A DNA stretch of 24,871 nt, taken from assembly GCA_000934455.1 (NCBI GenBank), contig KN882247.1, positions 96,348-121,218 on the forward strand. The letters are read 5' to 3'. The translations under genes and the position numbers were made by a program. This document shows positions 7,625-17,094 of the stretch, piece by piece (within the stretch, counting starts at the first letter, position 1; each line of letters starts with the position of its first letter). This DNA is from Apostichopus parvimensis. Lineage: Eukaryota; Echinodermata; Holothuroidea; Aspidochirotida; Stichopodidae. The notes below the pieces were generated by a model. The model searched no databases. It was not told the DNA's origin and was given only the letters and a program-made list of their open reading frames with translations.

Positions 7625-8617
7625 TTACAGAGCTTGTGAAGTCTTAGCCAAATAGTCCATGGCCTTACAAGAGGTCTTAAAGCAGAAAAGGAAAGCATTG
7701 AGTCAGCAAGAATTGGTAAAGCCTCTTTCATACTTTCCCAGATAGTTTGGAACGATCCGTAGCGCACAGGTATCCGGCAGCCTCCGGAAAGGCGATGCTG
7801 CTAATCCAGAACGGGCTGTTACGGGTCATATGGGTCCAGTATGTGTTTATACGGCGTTGTTACGGGTTGATGTTAGGAATGTTACGGGAAGCTTCTTGGG
7901 TCTATTCAGTATATGCAAGGATGACTTACGGATAGCTATACGGTTCTCTTAATTAGGGTTTGATGTCAGGGGTTCCACTGCCGCTTTCTAAGGGCAGTTA
8001 CGGCTTGGTACGGTAATATCAAAAGGATCTTCCATCCGATGCAGCCGTTCATTCAACACCTTGCTTCATACATTGAAGGACCTCTTGAAACCTCGCCAGG
8101 AGTAGATGCAGATCTGGATCCAGGCCTTGATTCAACGTTGGGTCCAGCCTCTAATGACTCTGTAGCGGCTAATAGTTGGCTCTTGCTCTCCCTCGTGGTG
8201 CCCTCTTGTTTGATGGATAAATGAACTGATGTGGCGTAGAGTTGTGCTCTGATCAATGGAGAAAGGCAGAATGATTGAATAGTTGTGCAAGCCGCACTAC
8301 TTGACACATGCATCGGGTACCTCGATTCGTAACAACCCGTATCAAGCCGTATCAACCCGTCACAACAAGTTTCGACCCATTAAGTTGTGTCAAGCCGGAG
8401 TGCAGACATACCAATACCAATACTTCACGTGATCTTTTTCTATGTTTCAATACGTACCAACCCGTAGGTGGTCCGTCACCGATCACGTGATCATGGCTTA
8501 CTAGGAGTGAGCTAGGGTCCTCTAGGGGTTGCGACATATCGTCTACGGGTTGCTACTGGTCCACTCAGGGTCCTCTTCGGGTTTTTAATCTGTGGTTGGA
8601 CTCGAATTTTTTTAAAC
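7625..8617. other. Non-coding stretch with an orientation-switching TACGGGTT motif
   Basis: I recognise no gene here; the short ORFs are random-looking. TTACGGGT-type words lie in plus orientation at 7819, 7860, 7882, 7926, 7998 and 8009. The reverse form AACCCGTA and relatives lies at 8334, 8345, 8354 and 8459. One plus-orientation copy returns at 8544. Inverted clusters of a short motif resemble subterminal repeats of some DNA transposons, but I found no clear terminal inverted repeats. Confidence 0.4.
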
Positions 8618-8769
8618 ATGTTCACACTTTTCCACCGATCAAAAGGCCACTATGGATCGGTACCGACTGCCACAGATAGGCACCGAACATCCCGGATCAT
8701 GCCGGGTCGGACCACGGATCATGCCGGATGTACATGTAGCCCCGATCCGGCAAGACATCAAAGGTCACA

Positions 8770-8960
8770 ATCTGTTATGCCTTATAAACACAACCTTGTA
8801 AGCACGATAATCCAAGAAACGTTACATCACATAGCTCATATTTGGCATATGTCTTCTTATAGTGAGCACAAGAACCCTATTATTTTGGGTGGAGGTCAAA
8901 GGTCATTTTGAGTCAGCAGAGGTCCAAATGTCAAGATATCGAATGTCCTCATCTTGAAAA
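8770..8960 (+). repeat. Single divergent copy of the ~145-bp repeat family
   Basis: The segment has the same order of words as the arrays further right: CTTGTAAGCACGATAAT, CTCATATTTGG, GAGCACAAGAA, CCTATTATTTTGGGTGGAGG, then AGGTCAAAGGTCA at 8893-8905. It lacks the leader hairpin and GT-rich tract seen in the larger copies, so it is a fragment. Confidence 0.75.
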
Positions 8961-9827
8961 CTTTCCTGTGAAAAAGATAATATATGCATGGTAGATATTT
9001 GCATGGTAGTAAACTTGCTGCACAATTTGGTATAGGTGAAAAGCTCATTTACGTTTTGCAGAAGTCAAGCCCTACAAAATGTCTAAAGGTCAGGTATGGG
9101 GTATGGGGTATGGGGTGTGGGAATGTTTGTACAAAATGTGTAGTCTTCCTCGTTAATCTATTCCTGGTTTTGGTGGATCTTCTTTCTCACCTGAGATCAT
9201 TGAAGCGATACACTGGTACTAATTTACTCCTAATGTTTCTCTTTTCTCTACTGTGTATTGATGAGTGTTTATGAAGATGGAAAAAATAATTGTAGGTATT
9301 TGTCAATGTTCACCTGGGTTAATCATCAAACTGCTATGAAACTTTAAATGTTGCACTATTCCTCTGGTAGTCATGTGATCACTATCTAATACAAACAAAA
9401 TAACACATCTAGGTATCTGTTGTATATCTGAACCAACTTTATAGCAACTAAACTAAGGTCATTTGGGAGTCGATCATAGATATACTAGTGAAGGCTAAGA
9501 TCACTTTAATATGTCAATTAGGAGATGTTTAAAAAATAAATATAACAACCATGGAGGGTCATGTGATGTGCTCCATGATAAGACCTAGGAAAAAAAGGAA
9601 TTACTTTATTTATATTCCACCTAATCTTCTCCCGCTATTGAACTGAATTTAAAGAAATATATTTTGTTGTTATAGATTAATGCGATATAAAGCAATCTAA
9701 AAATCAAATCATAAATAGGAAAATGTGATCTCATCTATTATTTGTATAATTAGTTTTATCAATTGGTTGGCTGTGCTGAGTGTGATCTTTAACTTTATTT
9801 TATTCTTACTTTTATTTTACATTTCAG
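8961..9827. other. Non-coding, no gene recognised
   Basis: AT-rich sequence with a small TATGGGG tandem run near 9095-9122. From about 9800 a pyrimidine-rich tract leads to the splice-acceptor-like TTTCAG before the death-fold-like exon. Nothing else could be supported. Confidence 0.5.
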
Positions 9828-10042
9828 CTGATTACAGCAGATTAATGTTCAATGTTGTTGAAGAGCTTACTCTAGACAGCACTCTGAAATCAGCAACTCT
9901 GTTTGGTCTACCACCGGCAGAAACTGATATGCTACGCCCGGTTTCTCTGATAGAGACACCAGGAATCACTCTGATTAACTTCATGAAAACACGAAACATC
10001 ATCAACATGTAGGATGTCACTAACCTTCAAAAGGGTTTGAGT
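9828..10042 (+). pseudogene. Broken exon resembling a death effector domain
   Basis: A good 3' splice site (pyrimidine tract ending ACATTTCAG at 9827) opens a coding-looking exon. It reads DYSRLMFNVVEEL, then LKSATLFGLPP, ETPGITLINFMKTRNIINM. A TAG stop (10010-10012) follows, and after it the same frame continues DVTNLQKGLSV. The pattern of two amphipathic helices, a short loop, then L-x3-M-x3-N-I-I and D-V-x2-L resembles death effector domains, and the continuation past the stop fits the next helix. The frame then runs into a GT/poly-G tract. I read it as a decayed exon, though a true terminal exon ending at the TAG is possible. A related-looking module is exon 3 of the host gene at 23627. 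The domain call is by pattern only. Confidence 0.5.
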
Positions 10043-10054
10043 GTATATTCTCAT

Positions 10055-10082
10055 TGCGTGTGTGTGTGTGGGGGGGGGGGGG
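10055..10082. repeat. GT microsatellite running into 13 G
   Basis: A short (TG)n stretch is followed by G at 10070-10082. It directly follows the broken death-fold-like exon and may mark the break. Confidence 0.9.
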
Positions 10083-12640
10083 TTGAATTAAAAAAATGGG
10101 ACTTTCCCGATACTATCTCCACGGCCTAGCCAAAATCAGGCTAACGTATAAACTGTAAAACGTCAGGGCTGGAAGACATTCTCGACATCGTTACTATTTA
10201 ATATATTAATGAGGAATTCTGTTTCATGATATGTGGATTTAAACTAGTATACATGGGTAAAAATGGACATATATCGATTAACATTGATCTTCAGAGATTT
10301 CCTGTGATTTGATATACAAACGGCCTTGGGGAAACGTTATTTGGTAGGCTATTAACGGAAAGCCTAGCTCCATTGCTTAAGAAGCTCCTCTCAAAGAAAC
10401 GATAAACAATTCTTTTCATTTCCAGATGATGTATTCTCTCCGCCTCATAATTAATATACAATCAATAATATATTTTCTTCAAGATACCGATTGGAAAATA
10501 TAAATTTGATAAATTATATGGCCATATAACAGACACATTTGGTCTCTCATTGAAAATTGACTGAAGATGCTTAATCTGTGTTGTGTTGTTACAAAGTTGG
10601 ATATTTTCATTTTCACATCTCAAATATGAAAATTTTGTGTGGTATATGTGAGCAAAGAGTGCAAAAAACCATCTCCAAGTTTCACCATTTTTTATAATTC
10701 AGTACCTCGGTTGTCTAAAATTTCTGAAGGGGTGTGGGAGGGGGGAGCGGTTAAAACTAAATCTACGTCACTGTTAAGCTTTCATCCGGATGTTTCAATT
10801 TGTACACGCCCAGCGTGGGAAGGGCCTTGCTATAGATACAGCTGAGGTAACTTCGTTGTGAACTTTCCATAAACGGTGCAATGTGCATATGGTATTGTGT
10901 TAAACATGCTGCATTGGAACAGCAGCGTGAAGGCAATAAACGTGTAACCATATAGGCTAATTATCATCAGCACTGCCCACCTACTCAAATATTTACTTTC
11001 CATATTTAAGTGAGAACAATAACAAATACAGCTTTATTTGAATACGGAATCGTAATGTAGGCTCTCCCCGACACAGTCACGACAGCTATAGGTTATTGGA
11101 CAAGTTGTAACCGAAAATTGGATGGAAATTACCAGAATTGATTGAGGAACCACTTCCCCCCCCCCCCCCCCCCTTACCCCCGCCCCCTTCTCTTCCACAT
11201 CTCCCTCCTTCTTCTGTTGTAAGCTCGAAACAATATTCTCATTAAATATTTTCCTTTTTTTTTTATAATTCAATTAAATGAAGAAGACAGGGTTATCGAA
11301 TTTGTTATCATTCTTGGTGACGCACATGGACTGTTGGACTTGAAGTGTTTGATTAAGCAACCAGCTCGAGCTAAAACGAAACCTCTGTAGTGCATGGCTA
11401 GTTCAAAGTGCAAGATAACGCCAGTGTTGTCTAGGGACTTTTGAATTAAGAATTAAAGCAGTACAATATATATAAATATATTTAAGGTTTCTCTTAAAAA
11501 CCGGTATAATCTGATCAGGGTTTACCATGTTAAATTTATTTAGAGGGCGTAATTGTGTCCTAATGGGAATGGAAGTTAAGGATGATTCATATCAGAACGA
11601 AGCTCATACAGGAAGCTCAGCATCTTTTGCCTGCATGTGAACTGACACACACGATGAACCAATATTTGAACATATTTTCATCCACTCTTTTTACTCCTGT
11701 CTGAAATCCCCCAATTTCACTCCCTCCCCCACCTATCCAAAATGCCAAAAATACTCTGATGTGAAAAGCTCTCTTATTTTGTCAGGTTTCTATTTTGAAT
11801 GATAACGGAAAATCGTAGAGAATTCTCCAATAGTCCACTATCGGATAAGCATATGGGAAGGTTTACCACACAAGTCGTCCGTAACTATATGAAAGATGCT
11901 ATAACGTTATTCACCTTTTCCAGACTTATGTTGGACTGGTTTGAGAGACAAATATGGTGGCCCAGTTACTCAATAGAATTTAAATTGGGGAAGAGGGTGT
12001 GATTATATTGATGATCTGTAGACTTTACAGGCAGATCACCTGTATTAATATTAGGCCTACCCCCTTACCTCCTCACCCTCCAGTTTTGGAAATTCGATGT
12101 ATTTATTAAAGTACATCATATGCTACCATTCAAGATAACACTCAAATAGGTTCAATAAAACAAAAAGAAAAATCTCACTGAACTGCTTTAAGTTCGATAT
12201 TGACTCAAACATCACGCGATATGGTTTATATGTAAGAGGTCAAGGGTTAGTGAGCGTAATTTATTATTTTATTCATTTGCTAGATACCAGTTCAGATCAA
12301 GCCTGTCCTCCTCGCTTACTATAGCATTCAACCCTCCATTACCTCTTTCGTGCTCCACGTTTCAGTGTCTAATATCTAATATTCATTTGAGAATTTGTCT
12401 CATCCTCTGATCAAAGTCATAGCATATCGTTGTCTTTCAAATTATCTCAAAAGGGCTCTCTGTTTGAAATTTGTGTTAGCACTTCACGCTTCGTAGACGA
12501 GACAGCGACTCAGCATAAAAAACGTATCGAATTCTATCAAGAACAAGTTGATATTCAAGACCTTTCGAAGAATATTAGCTGTACCTCATCTGCACCTGTC
12601 TGACACAGACGTCTGTCATTGTAAGTAAAGTAAAACATTT
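10083..12640. other. Non-coding, no gene recognised; poly-C run at 11156-11173
   Basis: The sequence is AT-rich with frequent stops in all frames. The only marked feature is an uninterrupted run of 18 C at 11156-11173, followed by further C-rich sequence to about 11190. Near the right edge, at 12619-12627, ATTGTAAGTA looks like a splice donor after a stretch without ATG. It could end a 5' untranslated exon of the host gene, but this is weak. Confidence 0.5.
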
Positions 12641-12650
12641 AAGTATTTTT

Positions 12651-13530
12651 GGTTTCGATGATAATCGTAACCTATGCACCCATGCAGGCGGAGAGTGTAT
12701 CTACGTTCGATGTGTGTGTATGTGTGCGTTTGTTTTTCTATCTGACCGAGGACTTGAACAAAAGAATTTCAGGTCCTCGGTTGTGATTTCTAAAGAATCA
12801 CCACGTCCTCGGAAGAATTCTATTGTATGGGGTATTGTTAAGGTTAGGGTACGTGGATTTGAACAATGGAAAATACAATGGGGTCCTCGGTTGGAATGAA
12901 ATACAAACATGTGTATGTATGTGTGTGGGTGTGTGTGTGTGTGTGACGCCTCGCTTGTAAACACGATATCTCAAGAAGAGAAGCTTGGACAATCTAATAT
13001 TTGGTGTATATCAGTACCATATTGAGTAGAATAACCTTATTGTTTTGTGGGGAGGTCAAAGGTCATGTGGGGTCACCAGGGGCCAAATAGTGAAAACTTG
13101 CAAGCACGATATCTCAATTAGGTAAACTTGGACCAATCTCATATTTCGTGAGTAGGAGGACCACATTTAGGAGCAACAGCCTATATTATTTTTTTTGGAG
13201 ATCAATGGTCATTTGGGGTCACCAGGGGTCAAAGTGAGTAAACCTTGTAAACACTATATCTCAAGAAGAAAACCTTGGATCAATCTCGCATTTCGTGTGA
13301 AGGAGTACCACATTGAGTTTAAGATCCCTATTGTTTTTGGTGGAGGTCCAAGTCCATTTGGAGTCACTGGAGGTCAAATTGTGAAAACCTTGTAACACGT
13401 ACGATAAATTAAGAAGGGAAGGTTGGACGAATCTCATATTTAGTATGTAGTTGGTACACGTTCAGTACAAGATTTTGTTGAGGTCAAAAGACAGTTGGAG
13501 TCAGCAGACGCCAAATTGTTGAAACATTGT
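12651..13530. mobile_element. Composite repeat element A: hairpin leader, GT-rich tract, ~145-bp core repeats
   Basis: The element starts with an imperfect 22-nt hairpin (12651-12672, arms GGTTTCGAT and ATCGTAACC around a 4-nt loop). The same hairpin opens element B at 21072. A GT-rich microsatellite follows, then about four core units of roughly 145 bp, each with words such as TTGTAAACACGATATCTCAAGAAG, a CATATTTGGTG block, and AGGTCAAAGGTCA followed by GGGGTCACCAGGGGTCAAA-like half-sites. Compared with B, A has about 200 extra bases inside the GT tract. A leader, a microsatellite and a tandem core recall the pearl elements of bivalves and the non-autonomous Helentron (DINE/HINE) family. No protein is encoded. 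Confidence 0.65.
12745..12891. mobile_element. 147-bp insert with 9-bp inverted ends inside element A
   Basis: The ends are ACCGAGGAC (12745-12753) and GTCCTCGGT (12883-12891), perfect inverted repeats. Related words (GTCCTCGG) recur inside at about 12773 and 12805. The sequence interrupts the GT-rich tract of element A and is absent from element B. It may be a small MITE-like insertion or a different repeat class; no target duplication was identified. Confidence 0.45.
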
Positions 13531-14163
13531 TTTATAAGCTACCGTATCTCCCACATATCAGCCTAACAGATAACATGTGCGTTAAGCCTCATACGAATAG
13601 GAGGCTATTGGCAATTGGAAATGAACTTATGGGCATCCGTAGAATCTAAAACTGAAAATACGAACAAAATTGGATTGGCTTCAACGTGCCGCTCGGAAGC
13701 CTTATTTTGCGTGCGGAAAGGTGTACTTTGTAGTACAGCAGTTCTATTGGACGTTTTCCGTCGTATTTTTCAGGTTGGATGTAGTTTCGTTTTGACCAGG
13801 CCGCGCTTATGAAACTTAACAGTAGTTAGATTTTTTACTATGACCAATGTCAATGCGAAATAATTGTGTAAAACGGTCTTAGTTTGGCAGTGAGTTCACG
13901 AGCCTTTGTCTGCATCGGCTTTGGATCTCAATTTGTGTAGTCTCTTCCACCAGTTTCAGCATATCTAGGCCTTAAAAGTAACGTTCGACTTTCGTCACGT
14001 TTATGATTATGGGACAACTTGAACAAACCTGGCTAGGCCTGTGAGCAAGTTTATGTTGTCTAGGCCAGCAACGGTTGGGTAGAATAGGGTTCGTTAACAC
14101 AACAACGTGAATAATACCAGTCAGAATACTAATACACCTTAAGATGGCAAAACATCTCCTTAA
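13531..14163. other. Non-coding, no gene recognised
   Basis: The sequence between element A and the LINE frame shows no ORF with recognisable motifs. If the LINE is 5'-truncated, its left junction lies somewhere before 14164, but I could not place it. Confidence 0.45.
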
Positions 14164-15720
14164 TTATTTATTAAGGCATTTTCCTACTGGCTATCAGTCA
14201 TAATACGCAAAGTATCGAACAATTTAAGGAGTTTTGAGTCAAGTTTGCTGTTGTTGATGCCTACTGTTAAAGAAAATGAAGTAAGACAATTATTCAAACG
14301 AGTAAAGAAAGGGGTTTCCTCGGGTTGTGATGAAATGCCATGGTGGATTTTCAAATATTGTTCGAATGAACTGGCTGGTATCTTCACTGAAATGTTCAAT
14401 GAAAGCATTCGCCAGAGTATGATACCCTCTTCCTGGAAACATGCAATAACTGCACCCATTCCCAAGAAACCTAGACCTACTGCTGTCAATGACTACAGGC
14501 CAATTGATCTTGCTAGCATTGGTTTCAATTGCATGCAAAAGACTTTATTACCACATATCACCGAAGCTCTTAGCCTGTACGGGGACAATTGCCAGTTTGC
14601 CTACAGGAAGGGGGTATCATGTACAGACGCCATTTTAACCCTTGTCTATGACATTGTTTCAAGTTTGAATTTTAAAGACACTACTGTTGCCAAAGTTTTA
14701 ATCCTTGATTTTTCAAGTGCTTTTAACACCGTTTTACCAAATTATTTATTAAATGATCTTATCAATTTTGGTATCGAACCATGGCTAACCCACTGGCTTG
14801 CAAACTTCCAAAAGGGGTGGTCCAGACAAGTCAAGATTGACAAAGGTCTCTCTGATACCTCCAATATAAAAATTGGTGTTCCGCAAGGTGGTCCCTTCTC
14901 GGCGTTGCTCTTTACAATGTATACTAATGAAATACAGTCAAATTCGAATTGTTCTGTCATTAAGTACGCTGACGATACTGCTATTTCTTGTAAAATTTCG
15001 AAACTCTCACACGAAAGAGATAATAGTCTGTACAAGTCATTCATTTCTGACATTACTGATATATGTCAACGGAAGAATCTTATCCTCAATCCGACAAAAT
15101 CCAAAGAAATGGTATTTGAAAATATTAACATCAAGCATGCAGGTCTCATCCAAACTAAATCCGAAAAACTTGTAATTGAGGACTCTGAAGTTGAACGTGT
15201 GTCTCATACCATGTATCTTGGTGTGCGTATAGATAACAAATTAACATTCACTGGTCATATTTCAAATATACTACGACGAGTCTACTACATTGTATCCACA
15301 TTGACATATCTCGTTCCGTTCTTCGAATTAGACGTAAGGCATAAAGTATTTATAACATCGATTCTGCCCCATATATTATATGCTGTGCCTGTTTGGTATC
15401 ATTTTCTACTTGCCTGTGATAAACAAAGAATCAGAGCATTCTTGAAGTATTGTGCTAAGATCTTCAGGTTGGATTATGAGAGTATGGTTGATCAGGGTAA
15501 TGGTAGAGCTAGGCGTGAATTTATCAGACTAAGTAGGAATATTCAAAGAGAAGAAAATCACCCGCTTCATGCAGAACTGAAATCACTGTGTCGACACACT
15601 AGCTATAATCTCAGGAATCGTGCATTTACACCAAAATATAGAGTGCAAGTTTTCAGAAACTCGTTTGTATACAGAGCATCTATTTTTATTCAACATGACA
15701 CTTTAAATGACTTGATTTAA
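14164..15720 (+). CDS. Non-LTR (LINE) reverse transcriptase ORF, 5'-truncated
   Basis: The frame is open from 14164 (after a TAA) to the TAA at 15718-15720; the first in-frame ATG is at 14257. The following positions count from the codon at 14245 (491 residues). RT finger motif SSGCDEMPWWIFK at 25-37; APIPKKPRP and DYRPIDLAS near 70-91; palm Asp in LDFSSAFNTV (155); GVPQGGPFSALLF at 211-223; YADD at 241-244 with both catalytic Asp. The C-terminal region has the RNA-binding and thumb-like part, ending near HPLHAELKSL and NLRNRAF. The FSSAFNT and YADD pattern points to the CR1/Jockey/Rex group of LINEs. No apurinic endonuclease domain and no ORF1 precede it, so the copy is probably dead although its RT frame has no stops. 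Confidence 0.9.
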   Translation, partial: LFIKAFSYWLSVIIRKVSNNLRSFESSLLLLMPTVKENEVRQLFKRVKKGVSSGCDEMPWWIFKYCSNELAGIFTEMFNESIRQSMIPSSWKHAITAPIPKKPRPTAVNDYRPIDLASIGFNCMQKTLLPHITEALSLYGDNCQFAYRKGVSCTDAILTLVYDIVSSLNFKDTTVAKVLILDFSSAFNTVLPNYLLNDLINFGIEPWLTHWLANFQKGWSRQVKIDKGLSDTSNIKIGVPQGGPFSALLFTMYTNEIQSNSNCSVIKYADDTAISCKISKLSHERDNSLYKSFISDITDICQRKNLILNPTKSKEMVFENINIKHAGLIQTKSEKLVIEDSEVERVSHTMYLGVRIDNKLTFTGHISNILRRVYYIVSTLTYLVPFFELDVRHKVFITSILPHILYAVPVWYHFLLACDKQRIRAFLKYCAKIFRLDYESMVDQGNGRARREFIRLSRNIQREENHPLHAELKSLCRHTSYNLRNRAFTPKYRVQVFRNSFVYRASIFIQHDTLNDLI

Positions 15721-15893
15721 TGTAATTTGTATAGTTTCCACAATTTTTATTCCCTAATTGGGTTACTGTTTCCTAACTTTTATACATTTTTTGAATGCAC
15801 ATAACATTTTATTTATTTTATTTATTATACTCACCATTTTCCTATTTATGAACTGTATTTTATGCAATTTATACTGGAATAAACGAAATGAAA
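14164..15893 (+). mobile_element. 5'-truncated LINE of the CR1/Jockey-like group
   Basis: The element contains the RT frame and an AT-rich 3' UTR of about 170 nt. It ends near 15893 with AATAAACGAAATGAAA, a polyadenylation-like word followed by a short GAAAT-type tail, as in many invertebrate LINEs. Target-site duplications were not found by eye. Confidence 0.75.
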
Positions 15894-16184
15894 GGATTTT
15901 TGGAAGATAGATGCTCTTACAACCTCAGATTTTCAATGTTCAAGTTAAATTTTATACTGCAAAGAAACATGACTTTCCAATGCGCAATTACGTAGCACCA
16001 TGTATCTGCCTAACTGCCTAGCCTTTGTTCATAGAAAGTATTGATTTTGCAGATCTGTACTTTGGAGACTTGAACAAAAATCATAGGCCTACTGGCGAGT
16101 GAAATTTGGCGAGTAGATTTTTAGCCACGGTTGCCAAATAGCGAGTACTTTTAAAAATATTTGTCGAGGCCTGAAAACCTTCAA
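15894..16184. other. Non-coding, no feature recognised
   Basis: AT-rich flank between the LINE tail and the next repeat copies. It has no ORF or repeat that I can support. Confidence 0.45.
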
Positions 16185-16420
16185 AATATGATTTCTCGTG
16201 GTAGGAATCATGGATACTTCTCATACATGGTATATGGATTTGCCATATTGAGTACAATAATCCTATTGCTTGTGAGGTCAAATCTCCTATAGGTCACCAG
16301 AGGTCAAACTCTGAAAAACTTTTACATAATATCTAACGATGAAATCGTGGATTCCTCTAATACTTGGTGTGTTGATTCATAACATTGAGTACAATACCCC
16401 TATTGTTTTTGGTGGAGGTG
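16185..16420 (+). repeat. Two divergent copies of the ~145-bp repeat family
   Basis: TTGAGTACAATA occurs near 16247 and again near 16384, about 138 bp apart. Each is followed by CCTATTG and a GGTGGAGG or GTGAGGTCA word, the same order as in the arrays at 13.0 and 21.1 kb. They are more decayed than the other copies. Confidence 0.7.
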
Positions 16421-17015
16421 TGTATAGCCCCGTACAGTAGACTGACCTGAGTTTATTCTGCCATAGTATTATTGTAACAGCTAATTGTGATTATACTAAC
16501 AAGCAGAAGTCTAGTGCATTGAAGTCATCGAAACCTCAATGAATTTAGCATTGGTTATTAACAGCACTCCAGTGTAGGTAAATATAGCTACATTGTATAA
16601 CATGCCTGTACGGAAAATTTTGAATAAAAATATAATTTCTTTAAATAAAATTTACACTTTTGACCATCGTATACATGAATTTATCATTTTCTCGAAATTT
16701 CACATATTTTCTCACGATTTCGTTTTTTTTTTTCTCGCAATTCACCATGAAATAAATAAAGAACTTTGATGTTAAATTCCTGATTGATCGTGGAAAGTGT
16801 AATTTTAGAATTGGAATGACCAACACCATAATTTCATTCATCATATTAAATTCAAGGTTGCTCGTTAAACATTAAATAAAAGCCACAGCATTCACCCCTA
16901 AAGAAGTTTTCTTTCCGTTCCGATGATCTCTGTATTTATTGCGATATTCCTCGATAAGAATATTCTTTAGAAAGTCATATTTGTTTCTTACTTTTTGTTC
17001 TAATTTTATGCGCAG
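16421..17015. other. Upstream region of the host gene; intron or promoter
   Basis: AT-rich sequence with no ORF. From about 16978 a pyrimidine-rich stretch (TTTCTTACTTTTTGTTC) ends in GCAG at 17012-17015, which looks like a splice acceptor. This region may therefore be the end of an intron rather than a promoter. No convincing TATA box was assigned. Confidence 0.4.
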
Positions 17016-17074
17016 ATCGGGACTCCCGCTTCTATAATATATTTCTCGTAGAACTAATCAAGCACATATCAAAA

Positions 17075-17094
17075 ATGGACAGCACAAAAACTTC
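17075..17094 (+). CDS. Host gene exon 1, start codon exon (MDSTKT + 2 nt)
   Basis: ATG at 17075 has A at -3 and G at +4. Twenty coding bases lead to a near-consensus donor, CTTC/GTAAGT (GT at 17095). The two leftover bases TC join the A at 18672 to make a Ser codon, in frame with exon 2. The exon itself may begin at 17016, after an acceptor-like GCAG. The frame is open all the way back to that point, so an upstream coding exon cannot be ruled out. The choice of this ATG rests on its context. Confidence 0.55.

Noticed and set aside
8039..8355. ORFs of 60-100 residues on both strands
   Set aside because: They show no motif, overlap each other, and lie in repeat-like intergenic sequence.
8481..8492. 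Perfect palindrome GATCACGTGATC with an E-box core
   Set aside because: A 12-bp palindrome in a long window is not remarkable alone, and there is no nearby gene start.
9725..9827. Hydrophobic N-terminal part of the ORF at 9725-10012 as a membrane protein
   Set aside because: This part is the AT-rich, pyrimidine-rich end of an intron; the coding-like signal begins only after the TTTCAG at 9827.
11156..11173. Run of 18 C as an i-motif or regulatory structure
   Set aside because: Homopolymers of this length occur by slippage, and nothing nearby suggests a promoter.
12701..12992. ORFs rich in His and Thr opposite the GT tract
   Set aside because: They are translations of the GT/AC microsatellite.
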